From the NCBI RefSeq assembly GCF_012102745.1, contig NZ_JAAVSY010000002.1, positions 140,376 through 204,375 of the forward strand: a stretch of 64,000 nucleotides of DNA, written 5' to 3'. The notes below the pieces were generated by a model. It had not been told where the DNA came from. It searched no databases and saw only the letters and a program-made list of their open reading frames with translations. Of the stretch, positions 56,202 to 64,000 are shown piece after piece (the first letter of the stretch is position 1; each line of letters starts with the position of its first letter). Position numbers and translations under genes: made by a program. This DNA comes from Haematospirillum sp. H4485. GTDB taxonomy: Bacteria > Pseudomonadota > Alphaproteobacteria > Rhodospirillales > Rhodospirillaceae.

Positions 56202-57164
56202 TCATGGATCACGACTGTCCAGTGGCTCCGGCGCAGCCTGGGGACCTTCATTGCGGGTTTTCCAGATAGAAAGCAGGACCGATCCCCCGATAATGCCGAC
56301 AATCAGGGACAAGGCGACCCAAGTTGGCATCTTGTAGAAATCGACCATCAGCATCTTCACACCGACCACGACCAGCAACAGCGCCAGGCCATATTTCAGA
56401 TACCGGAACCGTGGCAACAACCCGGCCAGGGCAAAATACAGGGACCGCAACCCCAGAATGGCAAAGACGTTGGAGGTAAAGACAATAAAGGGATCTGTGG
56501 TAATGGCAAAAATCGCCGGAATACTGTCTACGGCAAAGACCACATCCACAGCCTCGACCGCCAGCAAAGCCAGGAACAAGGGCGTCGCATGGCGGACGCC
56601 ATCGATGGTGACAAAGAAGTTATGGTCATGAAAATCCCGGGTCACGCGGAAGAAACGCCGGGCCAGACGCACCAGCCATATTTTCTCCGGCGCTGGCTCG
56701 GCGTCTGCGGCTACCACCATCTTGATACCGGTGAACACCAGGAACGCGCCAAACAGGTACAGAATCCAGTGGAATTCCCGGACCAGCGCTGTTCCGGCCA
56801 GAATCATGCCCGCGCGCATCACCAGCGCACCAATAATCCCCCAGAACAAAACCCGGTGCTGGTAACGGGGCGGAACGGCAAAAGCCGTAAACACCAGCGC
56901 AATCACAAAGATATTGTCGATGGAAAGGCTCAGCTCGATCAGATACCCGGTCAGGAACTCCATCCCGGACACAGGCCCACGGAGATACCAGACCCCCGCC
57001 CCGAAGCTCATCGCCAGCACAAAATAAAACAAACACATCAAAAGGGACTGGCGCAGGGACACAACCTCGTCCCGGCGGTTCAACACCCCGAGATCAAGCG
57101 CCAGAAGCCCAAGCACAAAGACGGCAAAGCCACCCCAGGCCAAAACGGTCAAATCCATGGACAC
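56202..57164 (-). CDS. TerC family integral membrane protein
   Basis: A protein of 320 aa with eight or nine membrane segments. The TerC core is clear: LIELSLSIDNIFVIALVF (the D-N-x-F motif in helix 3), VEAVDVVFAVDSIPAIFAITTDPFIVFTSNVFAILGLRSLYF (second motif, here longer than I quote in one piece) and the closing DFYKMPTWVALSLIVG. Characterised relatives (Alx, MeeF, TerC) export manganese or support secreted metalloenzymes. No manganese riboswitch (yybP-ykoY type) is evident upstream. Divergent from the APH-type gene. Confidence 0.87.
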   Translation of the reverse strand: MSMDLTVLAWGGFAVFVLGLLALDLGVLNRRDEVVSLRQSLLMCLFYFVLAMSFGAGVWYLRGPVSGMEFLTGYLIELSLSIDNIFVIALVFTAFAVPPRYQHRVLFWGIIGALVMRAGMILAGTALVREFHWILYLFGAFLVFTGIKMVVAADAEPAPEKIWLVRLARRFFRVTRDFHDHNFFVTIDGVRHATPLFLALLAVEAVDVVFAVDSIPAIFAITTDPFIVFTSNVFAILGLRSLYFALAGLLPRFRYLKYGLALLLVVVGVKMLMVDFYKMPTWVALSLIVGIIGGSVLLSIWKTRNEGPQAAPEPLDSRDP

Positions 57165-57420
57165 GCTCCGGATACACAGGCGCGCCGCGTTCGCGCAGAC
57201 TGAAACGGGGATCCGACATCACGGTGACGCCTCAACCGCCAGAGGGGCCCGGATCCAGGCACACAGAAGCCCAAATATCAGGAAAACAGCCGTTTACGTC
57301 AAGGTTCTCCCCCATTCTTCACCATAATTATAAAAACAATGCGCTTTCTTGTTCACGTTCACGTTCGTTTCGGGTAGTGTCCGCAACACTTTTCCTGGAC
57401 CAGCCCCGGATTGCTTCACG

Positions 57421-59022
57421 ATGACCATACCGTCACCGCAGGATGTCGTTCTTGCATTTCTCGCCGACCCCGCCACACACAATGGACAGGCGGTTGAAAG
57501 AATAGACACCCACATATCAACGGTGTTCCTGTCCGGCGACCGGGCCTGGAAGGTCAAAAAGGCCGTAACCCTGCCTTTCCTGGACTTTGCGACCTGCGCC
57601 ATGCGTCATGATGCCTGCCAGGCCGAAGTATCCCTGAACCGCCGCACCGCGCCGGACCTGTACCTGGATGTCATTCCGGTCACCCGCAACGGCAACGGAG
57701 ATCTGATGCTGGGGGGGATCGGGGAACCCGTGGAATGGGTCATTGAAATGCGGCGCTTCCCCCAGGACATGCTGTTGTCTGCCGTTGCCCGGCGTGAGGG
57801 GGGGCTGTCCTACAACATGCTGCTGGACATGGCCGAAGCCATTTCCCGGTTCCACAGCAATGCCGAAATTTTCCCGGGCCGATTCGGCTCCAAGGGGGTT
57901 ATGTCGATCCTGGACCGGAACCACAAGGCGACCACGCCTCACTGTGAGAGCGGAACCGGGACACCCGTTCTGGACCCGGATTCCGTCAGCGACCTGTTCG
58001 GGCAGCTGATGACAGAGGTTCGCCAGCTGTCCCCCCTGCTTGATGCGCGCAGCCATTCCGGTCAGGTTCGTCGTTGCCATGGCGACCTGCACCTGGGGAA
58101 CATCTGCCTGTCCGAGAACAAGCCGATGCTGTTTGACTGCATCGAATTCAACGAGCTGTTCTCGACCATCGATGTCCTGTACGACCTTGCCTTCCTGATG
58201 ATGGACCTGCTGCACTGCGGGTACAAACCGGAAGCCTCCATCCTGCTGAACGCCTATCTGGAATGGCGCAATGACCTGGATGGTCTGGCCGCTCTTCCCC
58301 TGTTCATCGCCATCCGGGCCCAGATCCGCAGCTTTATATCGGCTTCCATGGCCCCTCATCAAAGCAGCCCTGTTGCCATGCAGGAACAGGCCCGCATCCA
58401 TCACCGGGAAGCCTTGGCGGCCCTGCAACGCCCCACGCCGATGATCATCGCCGTCGGTGGATTGTCCGGCTCCGGCAAATCCCGTTGCGCCCGTCACCTT
58501 GCCCCGCACCTGGGCGGCGCCTTTGGCGGGATCGTGTTGCGGACCGACGTGATCCGCAAGCGCATCCTTGACCACGACCCCTATGAACACCTGCCGCCGT
58601 CTGCCTATACCGGGGAAATGTCCCGCAAGACCTACGACACCCTGTACGATGACTGCCGCCGCGTTATCGCCGATGGCCTGCCCGTTCTTGCCGACGCCGT
58701 TTTTGCCAAGCAGGAAGAACGGGAACGGATTGAGGCCCTTGCCCACGAGCTTGGGGTTCCATTTATCGGCCTGTGGCTGGAAGCAGACCCCGAAATCGCC
58801 GCGACCCGCATTGAAAACCGCAAGCGGACTCCATCTGATGCCACCGTTGAAGTTCTGCACAAACAGCTGGCATGGAATGTGGGTGAGGTGCGCTGGACAC
58901 GCATCGACAGTTCCGGCAGCAAGGAAGTGACCGATGCCATCGCACTGGATGCCGTGCTGGCTGGCACAGGTGGTCTTCGTGCCAATAAAGTTGTAACGAT
59001 GTCCGGCACGCGGAAAGGATAA
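57421..59022 (+). CDS. Fusion of aminoglycoside-phosphotransferase-like and P-loop kinase domains
   Basis: A protein of 533 aa from the ATG at 57421 (MTIPSPQ). The first 340 residues have the APH kinase fold with the catalytic loop CHGDLHLGNICL and the metal-binding Asp in MLFDCIEFNE. The last 190 residues form an AAA_33/gluconate-kinase-like domain with Walker A VGGLSGSGKSRCARHLA, DVIRKRI and LWLEADPEIAATRIENR. This two-domain protein family is widespread in proteobacteria and uncharacterised; despite the name it need not confer antibiotic resistance. The substrate is unknown. Confidence 0.85.
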   Translation: MTIPSPQDVVLAFLADPATHNGQAVERIDTHISTVFLSGDRAWKVKKAVTLPFLDFATCAMRHDACQAEVSLNRRTAPDLYLDVIPVTRNGNGDLMLGGIGEPVEWVIEMRRFPQDMLLSAVARREGGLSYNMLLDMAEAISRFHSNAEIFPGRFGSKGVMSILDRNHKATTPHCESGTGTPVLDPDSVSDLFGQLMTEVRQLSPLLDARSHSGQVRRCHGDLHLGNICLSENKPMLFDCIEFNELFSTIDVLYDLAFLMMDLLHCGYKPEASILLNAYLEWRNDLDGLAALPLFIAIRAQIRSFISASMAPHQSSPVAMQEQARIHHREALAALQRPTPMIIAVGGLSGSGKSRCARHLAPHLGGAFGGIVLRTDVIRKRILDHDPYEHLPPSAYTGEMSRKTYDTLYDDCRRVIADGLPVLADAVFAKQEERERIEALAHELGVPFIGLWLEADPEIAATRIENRKRTPSDATVEVLHKQLAWNVGEVRWTRIDSSGSKEVTDAIALDAVLAGTGGLRANKVVTMSGTRKG

Positions 59023-59031
59023 ACAATATAC

Positions 59032-59073
59032 GCCCTTCAGGTTTATACTTACTCTGGCATAAACCTGAAGGGC
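59032..59073. repeat. Perfect 15-bp inverted repeat between convergent genes
   Basis: GCCCTTCAGGTTTAT is repeated in inverted form as ATAAACCTGAAGGGC around a 12-base loop. There is no T-tract. It could be a stem that ends both transcripts or a dispersed palindromic element. Confidence 0.6.
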
Positions 59074-59135
59074 TTACTGCCCATGTTCCAGCCCTTATGA
59101 CACAGGCCCGGATGGAAGATCCCTGAATCCTGCTG

Positions 59136-60716
59136 TCAGGCGGTCAGACGTATCTCGCCCGTCACGCCTATGTCCGCTATAAAGTCATTGTCGTGACTGA
59201 CAATCAACAGGCTCCCGGCATAATCGCGCAGGGACTTGGCCAGCATAAGGCGTGAGTCCATATCCAGGTGGTTGTCGGGCTCATCAAGAAGCAACAGGGT
59301 ATCGCCTGACTGGTGACTGATCGCCAGCATGGCCACCTTCATCTTTTCCCCACCACTGAGGGTAGAAACCGCTTGGTCCGCCCGCTCACGCTTCAACCCT
59401 ATGCCTGCCAAGAGCGTCCGCCTGTCTGTTTCCATCAGGTGAGGACAGAAAACAGACAGATTTTGCAGCGCAGATCCCGCATTATCCAGCAGCCTGAAAT
59501 GTTGATCCAGATAGCACAGCCGTGCCCGAACCTGAATGGACCCCCCGGCAGCAGCTGCGTGCCCGGAAATAATTTTCAGCAGTGTGGACTTGCCGCTACC
59601 ATTGGCACCGGACAAACGGATTTTTTCCCCGAAATCAAGCGAAAATGTAATGCTACCATGGCTGTCATTATAAGGAAGGCTGACATCCGTAACGTCAAGT
59701 ATACGTGTTGCACGCTTTTCTGGCTTGCCCAAGGACAACGTTTGCGGCTTCAACATTTCATGTTGCTGTCTCAACTGATCGAACTCAACCTTCATCGTTT
59801 CCAGATGCTGGTTCTGTCTGTTTTCCCTGGAACCGCCGGCACGTTCTGCATCCTGCTTCTTGTTATTCAAAATCATCTTTGACTGACTGCCAGAACGAGC
59901 AACCTGTTTGCCCTGAACAGCTCTTTGTCGGGCCTTCTCCCGATTCTTCTGTATAGTCTGGCGTACCTGCTTCATGTTCTTCACGGCATCCTTGATACGT
60001 CGCTCCTGACCGGCCAGTTCATTGGCACGCTCTTCCACAAAAACGTCATAGTTTCCACCATACCGATGTAAACCAAGACCGTTCAGTTCCAGAATCCCGT
60101 CCACACAACGCAAGATATCGCGATCATGGCTGATCACCAAAACACCGCCACAAAATTTTTGTAGCTGCTCGACAAGCCAGATCTTCCCCTCTTCATCCAG
60201 ATGGTTTCCTGGTTCATCCAGGATCAGATAGTCGCAGCGGGAGTGTAAAAACCGATGCAAGGCGAGCCGGGTGAGCTGACCGCCACTCAGAACCCGGCAA
60301 GGTAAAAAAGGATCAGCAGGCAAACTCAATGACCGCAGCTGATCTTCCAGCTCTTCCCTTAACAACCACTGATCCCCGATCAAGTCAAAATCATGGGGAT
60401 CACATCCACCGGCAGCGACACGCGCCAAAGCTTCCAGTTTGCCACGAACCTCAAGAAAATCACTGATTGTTTCGTATTGGAACAGATTACCCTCCGCACC
60501 AAACTGCTTCATCCAGCCAATACGGCAAGAGGATGTGACCGAACCAGAACTGGGAGCAACTTCCCCAGCCAGTATTGAAGCCAGAACAGACTTGCCCGAC
60601 CCGTTTCGGCCAATCAGCCCGGTAACCCCATCATCCAAAGTAAACGTCAGATCGGAAAAAAGCGTATCACCATCATTAAATTGATAGGTCAAACCCCTTG
60701 CATCTACCCTGATCAC
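59136..60716 (-). CDS. ABC-F family ATPase (possible ribosome-protection protein)
   Basis: About 527 aa, from a GTG at 60716 with GGGAGG four bases upstream; an ATG at 60731 is also possible. Two ABC domains in one chain and no membrane segment. NBD1 has GRNGSGKSVLASILA, LSGGQLTRLALHRF and YLILDEPGNHLD; NBD2 has GANGSGKSTLLKIIS, LSGGEKMKVAML and LLLLDEPDNHLD (Gly/Asp replaces the usual Thr in both DEP-x-NHLD motifs). The linker (about 240-335) is charged and helical with KKQDAERAGGSRE. Relatives either aid translation or dislodge antibiotics from the ribosome. The upstream neighbour is a polyketide synthase, only 30-45 bases away, so self-protection is a reasonable inference. G+C is lower than in the core genes. 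Confidence 0.85.
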   Translation of the reverse strand: MIRVDARGLTYQFNDGDTLFSDLTFTLDDGVTGLIGRNGSGKSVLASILAGEVAPSSGSVTSSCRIGWMKQFGAEGNLFQYETISDFLEVRGKLEALARVAAGGCDPHDFDLIGDQWLLREELEDQLRSLSLPADPFLPCRVLSGGQLTRLALHRFLHSRCDYLILDEPGNHLDEEGKIWLVEQLQKFCGGVLVISHDRDILRCVDGILELNGLGLHRYGGNYDVFVEERANELAGQERRIKDAVKNMKQVRQTIQKNREKARQRAVQGKQVARSGSQSKMILNNKKQDAERAGGSRENRQNQHLETMKVEFDQLRQQHEMLKPQTLSLGKPEKRATRILDVTDVSLPYNDSHGSITFSLDFGEKIRLSGANGSGKSTLLKIISGHAAAAGGSIQVRARLCYLDQHFRLLDNAGSALQNLSVFCPHLMETDRRTLLAGIGLKRERADQAVSTLSGGEKMKVAMLAISHQSGDTLLLLDEPDNHLDMDSRLMLAKSLRDYAGSLLIVSHDNDFIADIGVTGEIRLTA

Positions 60717-60761
60717 AAGACCTCCCACCATACCTTGAAACAGCTCAGGCACCACAAGGCA

Positions 60762-63700
60762 TCAACCTACGAACTCTCTATTCAGGAAACGAAGCAAGTG
60801 CGTATTAAAAAAACGGCTCGCCGTCAGGGGGATAAAATGTCCATGGCCCTTCACAACCAGCCTGGAAGCACCGGGAATGCAAGATAGCCTGCTGAATGCG
60901 GCATCATCAATCACACAATCATCCTGACCATGCGCCAGCAGTACCGGCATGGAAATCTTGCCAAGACCTGCATTGATATCAAAACGCACAAGCGCATTAT
61001 AGTAATAACGCAATACATTCATTGATGCACCGGCACCAATCTTGGCAATAAGATCCTCTGCTCCGTCAAAGACCACCTCCAGAATATCCTTATGCGCATT
61101 CAACTCATCATGAAGATCCAAAGTATTATCAAATACATCCTCATTAAAACTGGGCGCAGTACTAACAAGTGTCAATGAACGCACCAAGTCAGGATGATTG
61201 ATCGCAATCAGGCAGGACAAACACCCCCCAAGAGACCAGCCCACCAGATCAATGGCATCGTTCCTTGCCTGCTGTCCCATGAAAATCGCTATATCTTCCG
61301 CCAATTCTTCCAATGAAAACGTCGAGGCATCAAACGGGCACTCCTTGTGACCGGGATAGATGGGAATCAAAACCCGTCGGCCAGATTGTGCCAGCATTGC
61401 AATCTGCTGAGTCCAAGCCTCCGCACCGGTGTTCAGCGGTGGCGTCAGGACAATGGGTCTCCCCTCTCCGTAACTCAACCACTGTGCCATTGGGCCGGAA
61501 ACAACCGGAGATGAACCCCTCCCCGGGGCCACCTCAGGACTTGTGCCACCGCCAGCGCCGTCATCAACTCCATATGCAACAATCGCAGCACCAAGATCAG
61601 CCAGCGTTCGGTACTTGAACAAGTCATGAGCCTGCAACCCGGGACAGCGTTCCCGATAGGGAGACAGCAGCTTCAGGGCGGACAGCGAGTCCAGCCCAAG
61701 GTCTTCAATCAACACGTCAACAGGCAGTTCATCACGTGAAAACCCAAGCAGCTCAGCGACCGCCACACGCAACGTTTCCACCAGCGCATCGGATGAAGGC
61801 TCCAATGAACGCATTACAGGATCAGCCACCTCATCCTGCGCATCCTCGTCAAGCCAATAGCGCCTGCCGTAAAAAGGATACACCGGTATCCTCACATCCG
61901 GATCCAGTGACGCAATCGGCAGTAACTGTGAGCGCACCTGCTCCTGTTTGCCTGCACACCAAAGCGTTACCAGTGACACCATGGCCTCTGACAGGGAGAG
62001 CCCGCACATGGCCAGAGGCACGTCTCGCAGGGCATCTCCTGCTCTCAGCTCCTGCACCAGCTGATCCAGTGCCAACCGGAGACCGGACATATCTGCGGCA
62101 ACAACAACGCAATGCAATCCGTAACAGGGCCGACGCAGCAACAGCTGACTAACATCGTAAAGGACATCCTTGCCCAGCGCCGCAATGTCGTCCCGAAGCT
62201 GCATGACACTGGCAATCAAGCTGTTACGGCTTTGCGCCGAGAAACAGAACGGCAACGCCTCGCCTGCAGGCCGGGCAGGTACCTCCAGCATTGTCGCTGG
62301 TATCTTCTGTAACAGGACATGACCATTTGAGCCGGTAAAACCAAAGGCACTGACAGCGCACAGTGTCTTGTCTTTTGGCCACGGCAGGGGGTCTGGGTTC
62401 ATGCGGAAACCGGCAAAGTCAATCAGCTCATTGGGCTTGCCGAGGAGTGGAAACGGCGGGATCACCTCGTGACGGAAGCTCAGCAACACCTTTATAAGGC
62501 TGGCAAGTCCAGAACAAACCAGGGTATGGCCAATAACAGGCTTTACCGTTCCCAACAGGCAGGTATAGTCCTTCCCGCAGTCCCTGAACGCCCCGGTCAG
62601 CCCCCGCATCTCAATCGGGTCGCCCAGATGTGTACCGGTGCCATGGGTCTCTACATATGCCAGACCGTCAAGATTCACACCGTGGCGTTGATAAAGACCA
62701 CGAATCAGCGCACTTTGCGACCGGGCATTCGGCGCCATCAATCCATTGCTTTTACCGTCATGATTCAGGCCGGTCGCAGCAATTGCCCCATATACACGCA
62801 GCCCGCGCACCCTGGCTTCTCCAAGGCGCATCAGAATGATCGCTGCACATCCCTCCGCCGGCGTAAAGCCATCTGCATCATTGCTGAAGGCCGCACAACG
62901 CCCCGTCGGGGATGACATACCGGAACGTTGCGCAAACCGGAACAGTTCCGGCGTACTGAAAACAGAAGCAGCGGCCACCACGGCCGCACCACACTGCCCC
63001 GCCTGGATATTGAGGCAGGCCTCATGCAGGGCGCTCAATGAAGAAGAACACGCCGTATCCAATGTCAAGGACGGTCCGTTGAAATCATAAAAATATGAAA
63101 TCCTGCCGGACAGGGTCGAGGCCGCATTACCAAGGAAGCTGTGCGTGCTGAACGCCTGCCCGGGCTGTCTTGCTACAACGAACTTATAGTCACCGGGAAG
63201 ACTGGCCGCAAAGACCCCGCACTGTAGCTCCCGAAGCTCATCCGCACCCAGATAACTGTCATCAATGGCATGCTGTACCGACTGCATCAGCAGACGCTGC
63301 TGTGGGTCCATATAGCGGGCCTCATTAGGGGAGATTCTGAAAAAACCGGCGTCAAAAGAATCATGGCCGGTCAGGAATCCCCCCACGTACACTCCTCCGT
63401 CATCGTGCCACCCCCGACGCTCTGCCACCTTCAAGCGGGAAGCTCCGTCCATGATCGCATCCCAATAGGCATCCAGTCCGTCACAGCCGGCAAACCGGGC
63501 CGCCATTCCCACCACAACGATGCGGTCATCATCGAGGCCCTCATCACCCAACACCGCTACGGTACCACGTGGTACATCCGACCCGAACCAGCTCTGCCGC
63601 CATTTGTCTGCAAGACACCTGCCGACATGCACAGCCAGACCGTCGATGGTAACGCACTCGTAAAGATCTGTCGGCGTGACGGCAATATTGAAGCCATGGC

Positions 63701-63836
63701 TGATGAGCCTGCCCAGCTGCGCGGCCAGAATAGAATCTACCCCAAGAGATGCGATCTCCACATCCGTCCCGATATCATCAGATTCCGCCAGCAACGCTTC
63801 TGCAAACAGTGCAACAAGGCGCTCTTTAACGTCCAT
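60762..63836 (-). CDS. Stand-alone polyketide synthase: ACP-KS-ACP-alpha/beta-hydrolase
   Basis: A protein of 1024 aa. ACP1 (1-75) with the phosphopantetheine Ser S35 in LGVDSILAAQ. Ketosynthase (105-515) with nucleophile C263 in DTACSSSLSA, H398 in ETHGTGTHLGD and H437 in KPVIGHTLVC. After a 130-residue linker comes the post-KS motif VRIPVYPFYGRRYWLDE. ACP2 (about 685-755) has S717 in DLGLDSLSALKL. An alpha/beta-hydrolase (about 790-1020) has S868 in VGWSLGGCL, Asp near 972 (HGQDDCVI) and His in KGHGHFIPL. No acyltransferase, KR or DH: consistent with a trans-AT type module whose AT is elsewhere, with off-loading by the hydrolase. GGTGG precedes the ATG. The product is unknown. Confidence 0.85.
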   Translation of the reverse strand: MDVKERLVALFAEALLAESDDIGTDVEIASLGVDSILAAQLGRLISHGFNIAVTPTDLYECVTIDGLAVHVGRCLADKWRQSWFGSDVPRGTVAVLGDEGLDDDRIVVVGMAARFAGCDGLDAYWDAIMDGASRLKVAERRGWHDDGGVYVGGFLTGHDSFDAGFFRISPNEARYMDPQQRLLMQSVQHAIDDSYLGADELRELQCGVFAASLPGDYKFVVARQPGQAFSTHSFLGNAASTLSGRISYFYDFNGPSLTLDTACSSSLSALHEACLNIQAGQCGAAVVAAASVFSTPELFRFAQRSGMSSPTGRCAAFSNDADGFTPAEGCAAIILMRLGEARVRGLRVYGAIAATGLNHDGKSNGLMAPNARSQSALIRGLYQRHGVNLDGLAYVETHGTGTHLGDPIEMRGLTGAFRDCGKDYTCLLGTVKPVIGHTLVCSGLASLIKVLLSFRHEVIPPFPLLGKPNELIDFAGFRMNPDPLPWPKDKTLCAVSAFGFTGSNGHVLLQKIPATMLEVPARPAGEALPFCFSAQSRNSLIASVMQLRDDIAALGKDVLYDVSQLLLRRPCYGLHCVVVAADMSGLRLALDQLVQELRAGDALRDVPLAMCGLSLSEAMVSLVTLWCAGKQEQVRSQLLPIASLDPDVRIPVYPFYGRRYWLDEDAQDEVADPVMRSLEPSSDALVETLRVAVAELLGFSRDELPVDVLIEDLGLDSLSALKLLSPYRERCPGLQAHDLFKYRTLADLGAAIVAYGVDDGAGGGTSPEVAPGRGSSPVVSGPMAQWLSYGEGRPIVLTPPLNTGAEAWTQQIAMLAQSGRRVLIPIYPGHKECPFDASTFSLEELAEDIAIFMGQQARNDAIDLVGWSLGGCLSCLIAINHPDLVRSLTLVSTAPSFNEDVFDNTLDLHDELNAHKDILEVVFDGAEDLIAKIGAGASMNVLRYYYNALVRFDINAGLGKISMPVLLAHGQDDCVIDDAAFSRLSCIPGASRLVVKGHGHFIPLTASRFFNTHLLRFLNREFVG

Positions 63837-63912
63837 GACCCACCTTTTTCATCACGGCGCTGTCTGCCGCCTGTTGTGAGCTTGATCGCTAAATGGCTTT
63901 GAATTTTGATTG

Positions 63913-64000
63913 CTATTTGGCGTGCTCGGTGCGTGTGAGGGTGCGGTACACGGTTGGCCTGGAGACGGAGAACAGCTCGGCCAGATCGCTGATGCTGTAG
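63913..64000 (-). CDS. 3' end of a serine recombinase (resolvase/invertase family, partial)
   Basis: The minus strand from the window edge to TAG at 63915-63913 encodes about 28 residues, including SISDLAELFSVSRPTVYR, ending TLTRTEHAK. This matches the C-terminal helix-turn-helix (HTH_7) of Hin/Tn3-type serine recombinases, in which S-R-x-T-V-Y-R is the recognition helix. The catalytic domain lies outside the window. Its end is 77 bases upstream of the polyketide synthase start. Suggests an adjacent mobile element or invertible segment. Confidence 0.7.
   Translation of the reverse strand, partial: YSISDLAELFSVSRPTVYRTLTRTEHAK

Noticed and set aside
57165..57420. Manganese (yybP-ykoY) riboswitch upstream of the TerC gene
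   Set aside because: TerC genes often carry one, and the region is GC-rich with a possible hairpin, but I could not find the conserved GGGGAGUA and GAGACC-type elements in order.
57421..59022. Aminoglycoside-resistance gene
   Set aside because: The APH-type fold is found in many kinases; fused to an AAA_33 domain it belongs to an uncharacterised family with no evidence of antibiotic substrates.

Overview
The window reads as chromosomal DNA of a Rhodospirillales-like alphaproteobacterium. The basis is gene content and order (mreB-mreC-mreD-mrdA-rodA; fabD-fabG-acpP-fabF-mltG; rpsF-rpsR-rplI-dnaB-alr-mlaE-mlaF-radA-cvpA-purF), the protein sequences, and a fairly high G+C content with C/G-rich third codon positions. 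The genus cannot be fixed from the sequence alone. Most of 13-50 kb is conserved core genome. Three blocks look accessory: about 0.1-13 kb, 50.7-56.1 kb and 59-64 kb.

0-13 kb: the tail of an unknown gene, a frameshifted small membrane protein, tRNA-Met, an O-antigen ligase-like membrane protein, a GhrA-type hydroxyacid dehydrogenase and an unknown membrane-anchored protein. These are followed by a tandem family of RTX-type (calcium-binding repeat) proteins on the minus strand, running from 4.7 to 12.5 kb. One of them is split by a frameshift at a G4C4 run. They share a recurring module with an LWY-like motif followed by D-x-D-G-x-[IVL]-x-[TS]-x-E, and in some copies this module stands without RTX nonapeptides. 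A small TerB-like ORF and tRNA-Lys close the block.

13-32 kb: the cell-shape operon mreBCD-mrdA-rodA (minus), a membrane protein and an MFS transporter, miaA and serB (divergent), a sigma-54 response regulator convergent with a sensor kinase whose ATP-binding motifs are degenerate, a peptide-type solute-binding protein without its transporter, a small soluble protein, a CbpA-like DnaJ protein, pdxH and a cation diffusion facilitator.

32-50 kb: fabI-aroC (plus); the fatty-acid/cell-wall operon fabD-fabG-acpP-fabF-mltG (minus); then a long plus-strand run with ribosomal proteins S6, S18 and L9, replicative helicase, alanine racemase, an Mla-type lipid ABC transporter pair, RadA, CvpA, PurF and an SDR. 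A YqaA/DedA-type membrane protein follows on the minus strand.

50.7-56.1 kb: seven consecutive paralogous periplasmic solute-binding proteins (SBP_bac_3 type, about 235-247 aa each) with no permease or ATPase. All seven keep a ligand-site-like Arg and two cysteines. This is the most striking feature of the window.

56-64 kb: a TerC-family membrane protein, an APH/P-loop-kinase fusion, and then a minus-strand pair made of a stand-alone ACP-KS-ACP-alpha/beta-hydrolase polyketide synthase and an ABC-F ATPase. The C-terminus of a serine recombinase lies at the window edge. This suggests a small, possibly horizontally acquired natural-product plus self-protection locus that continues beyond the window.
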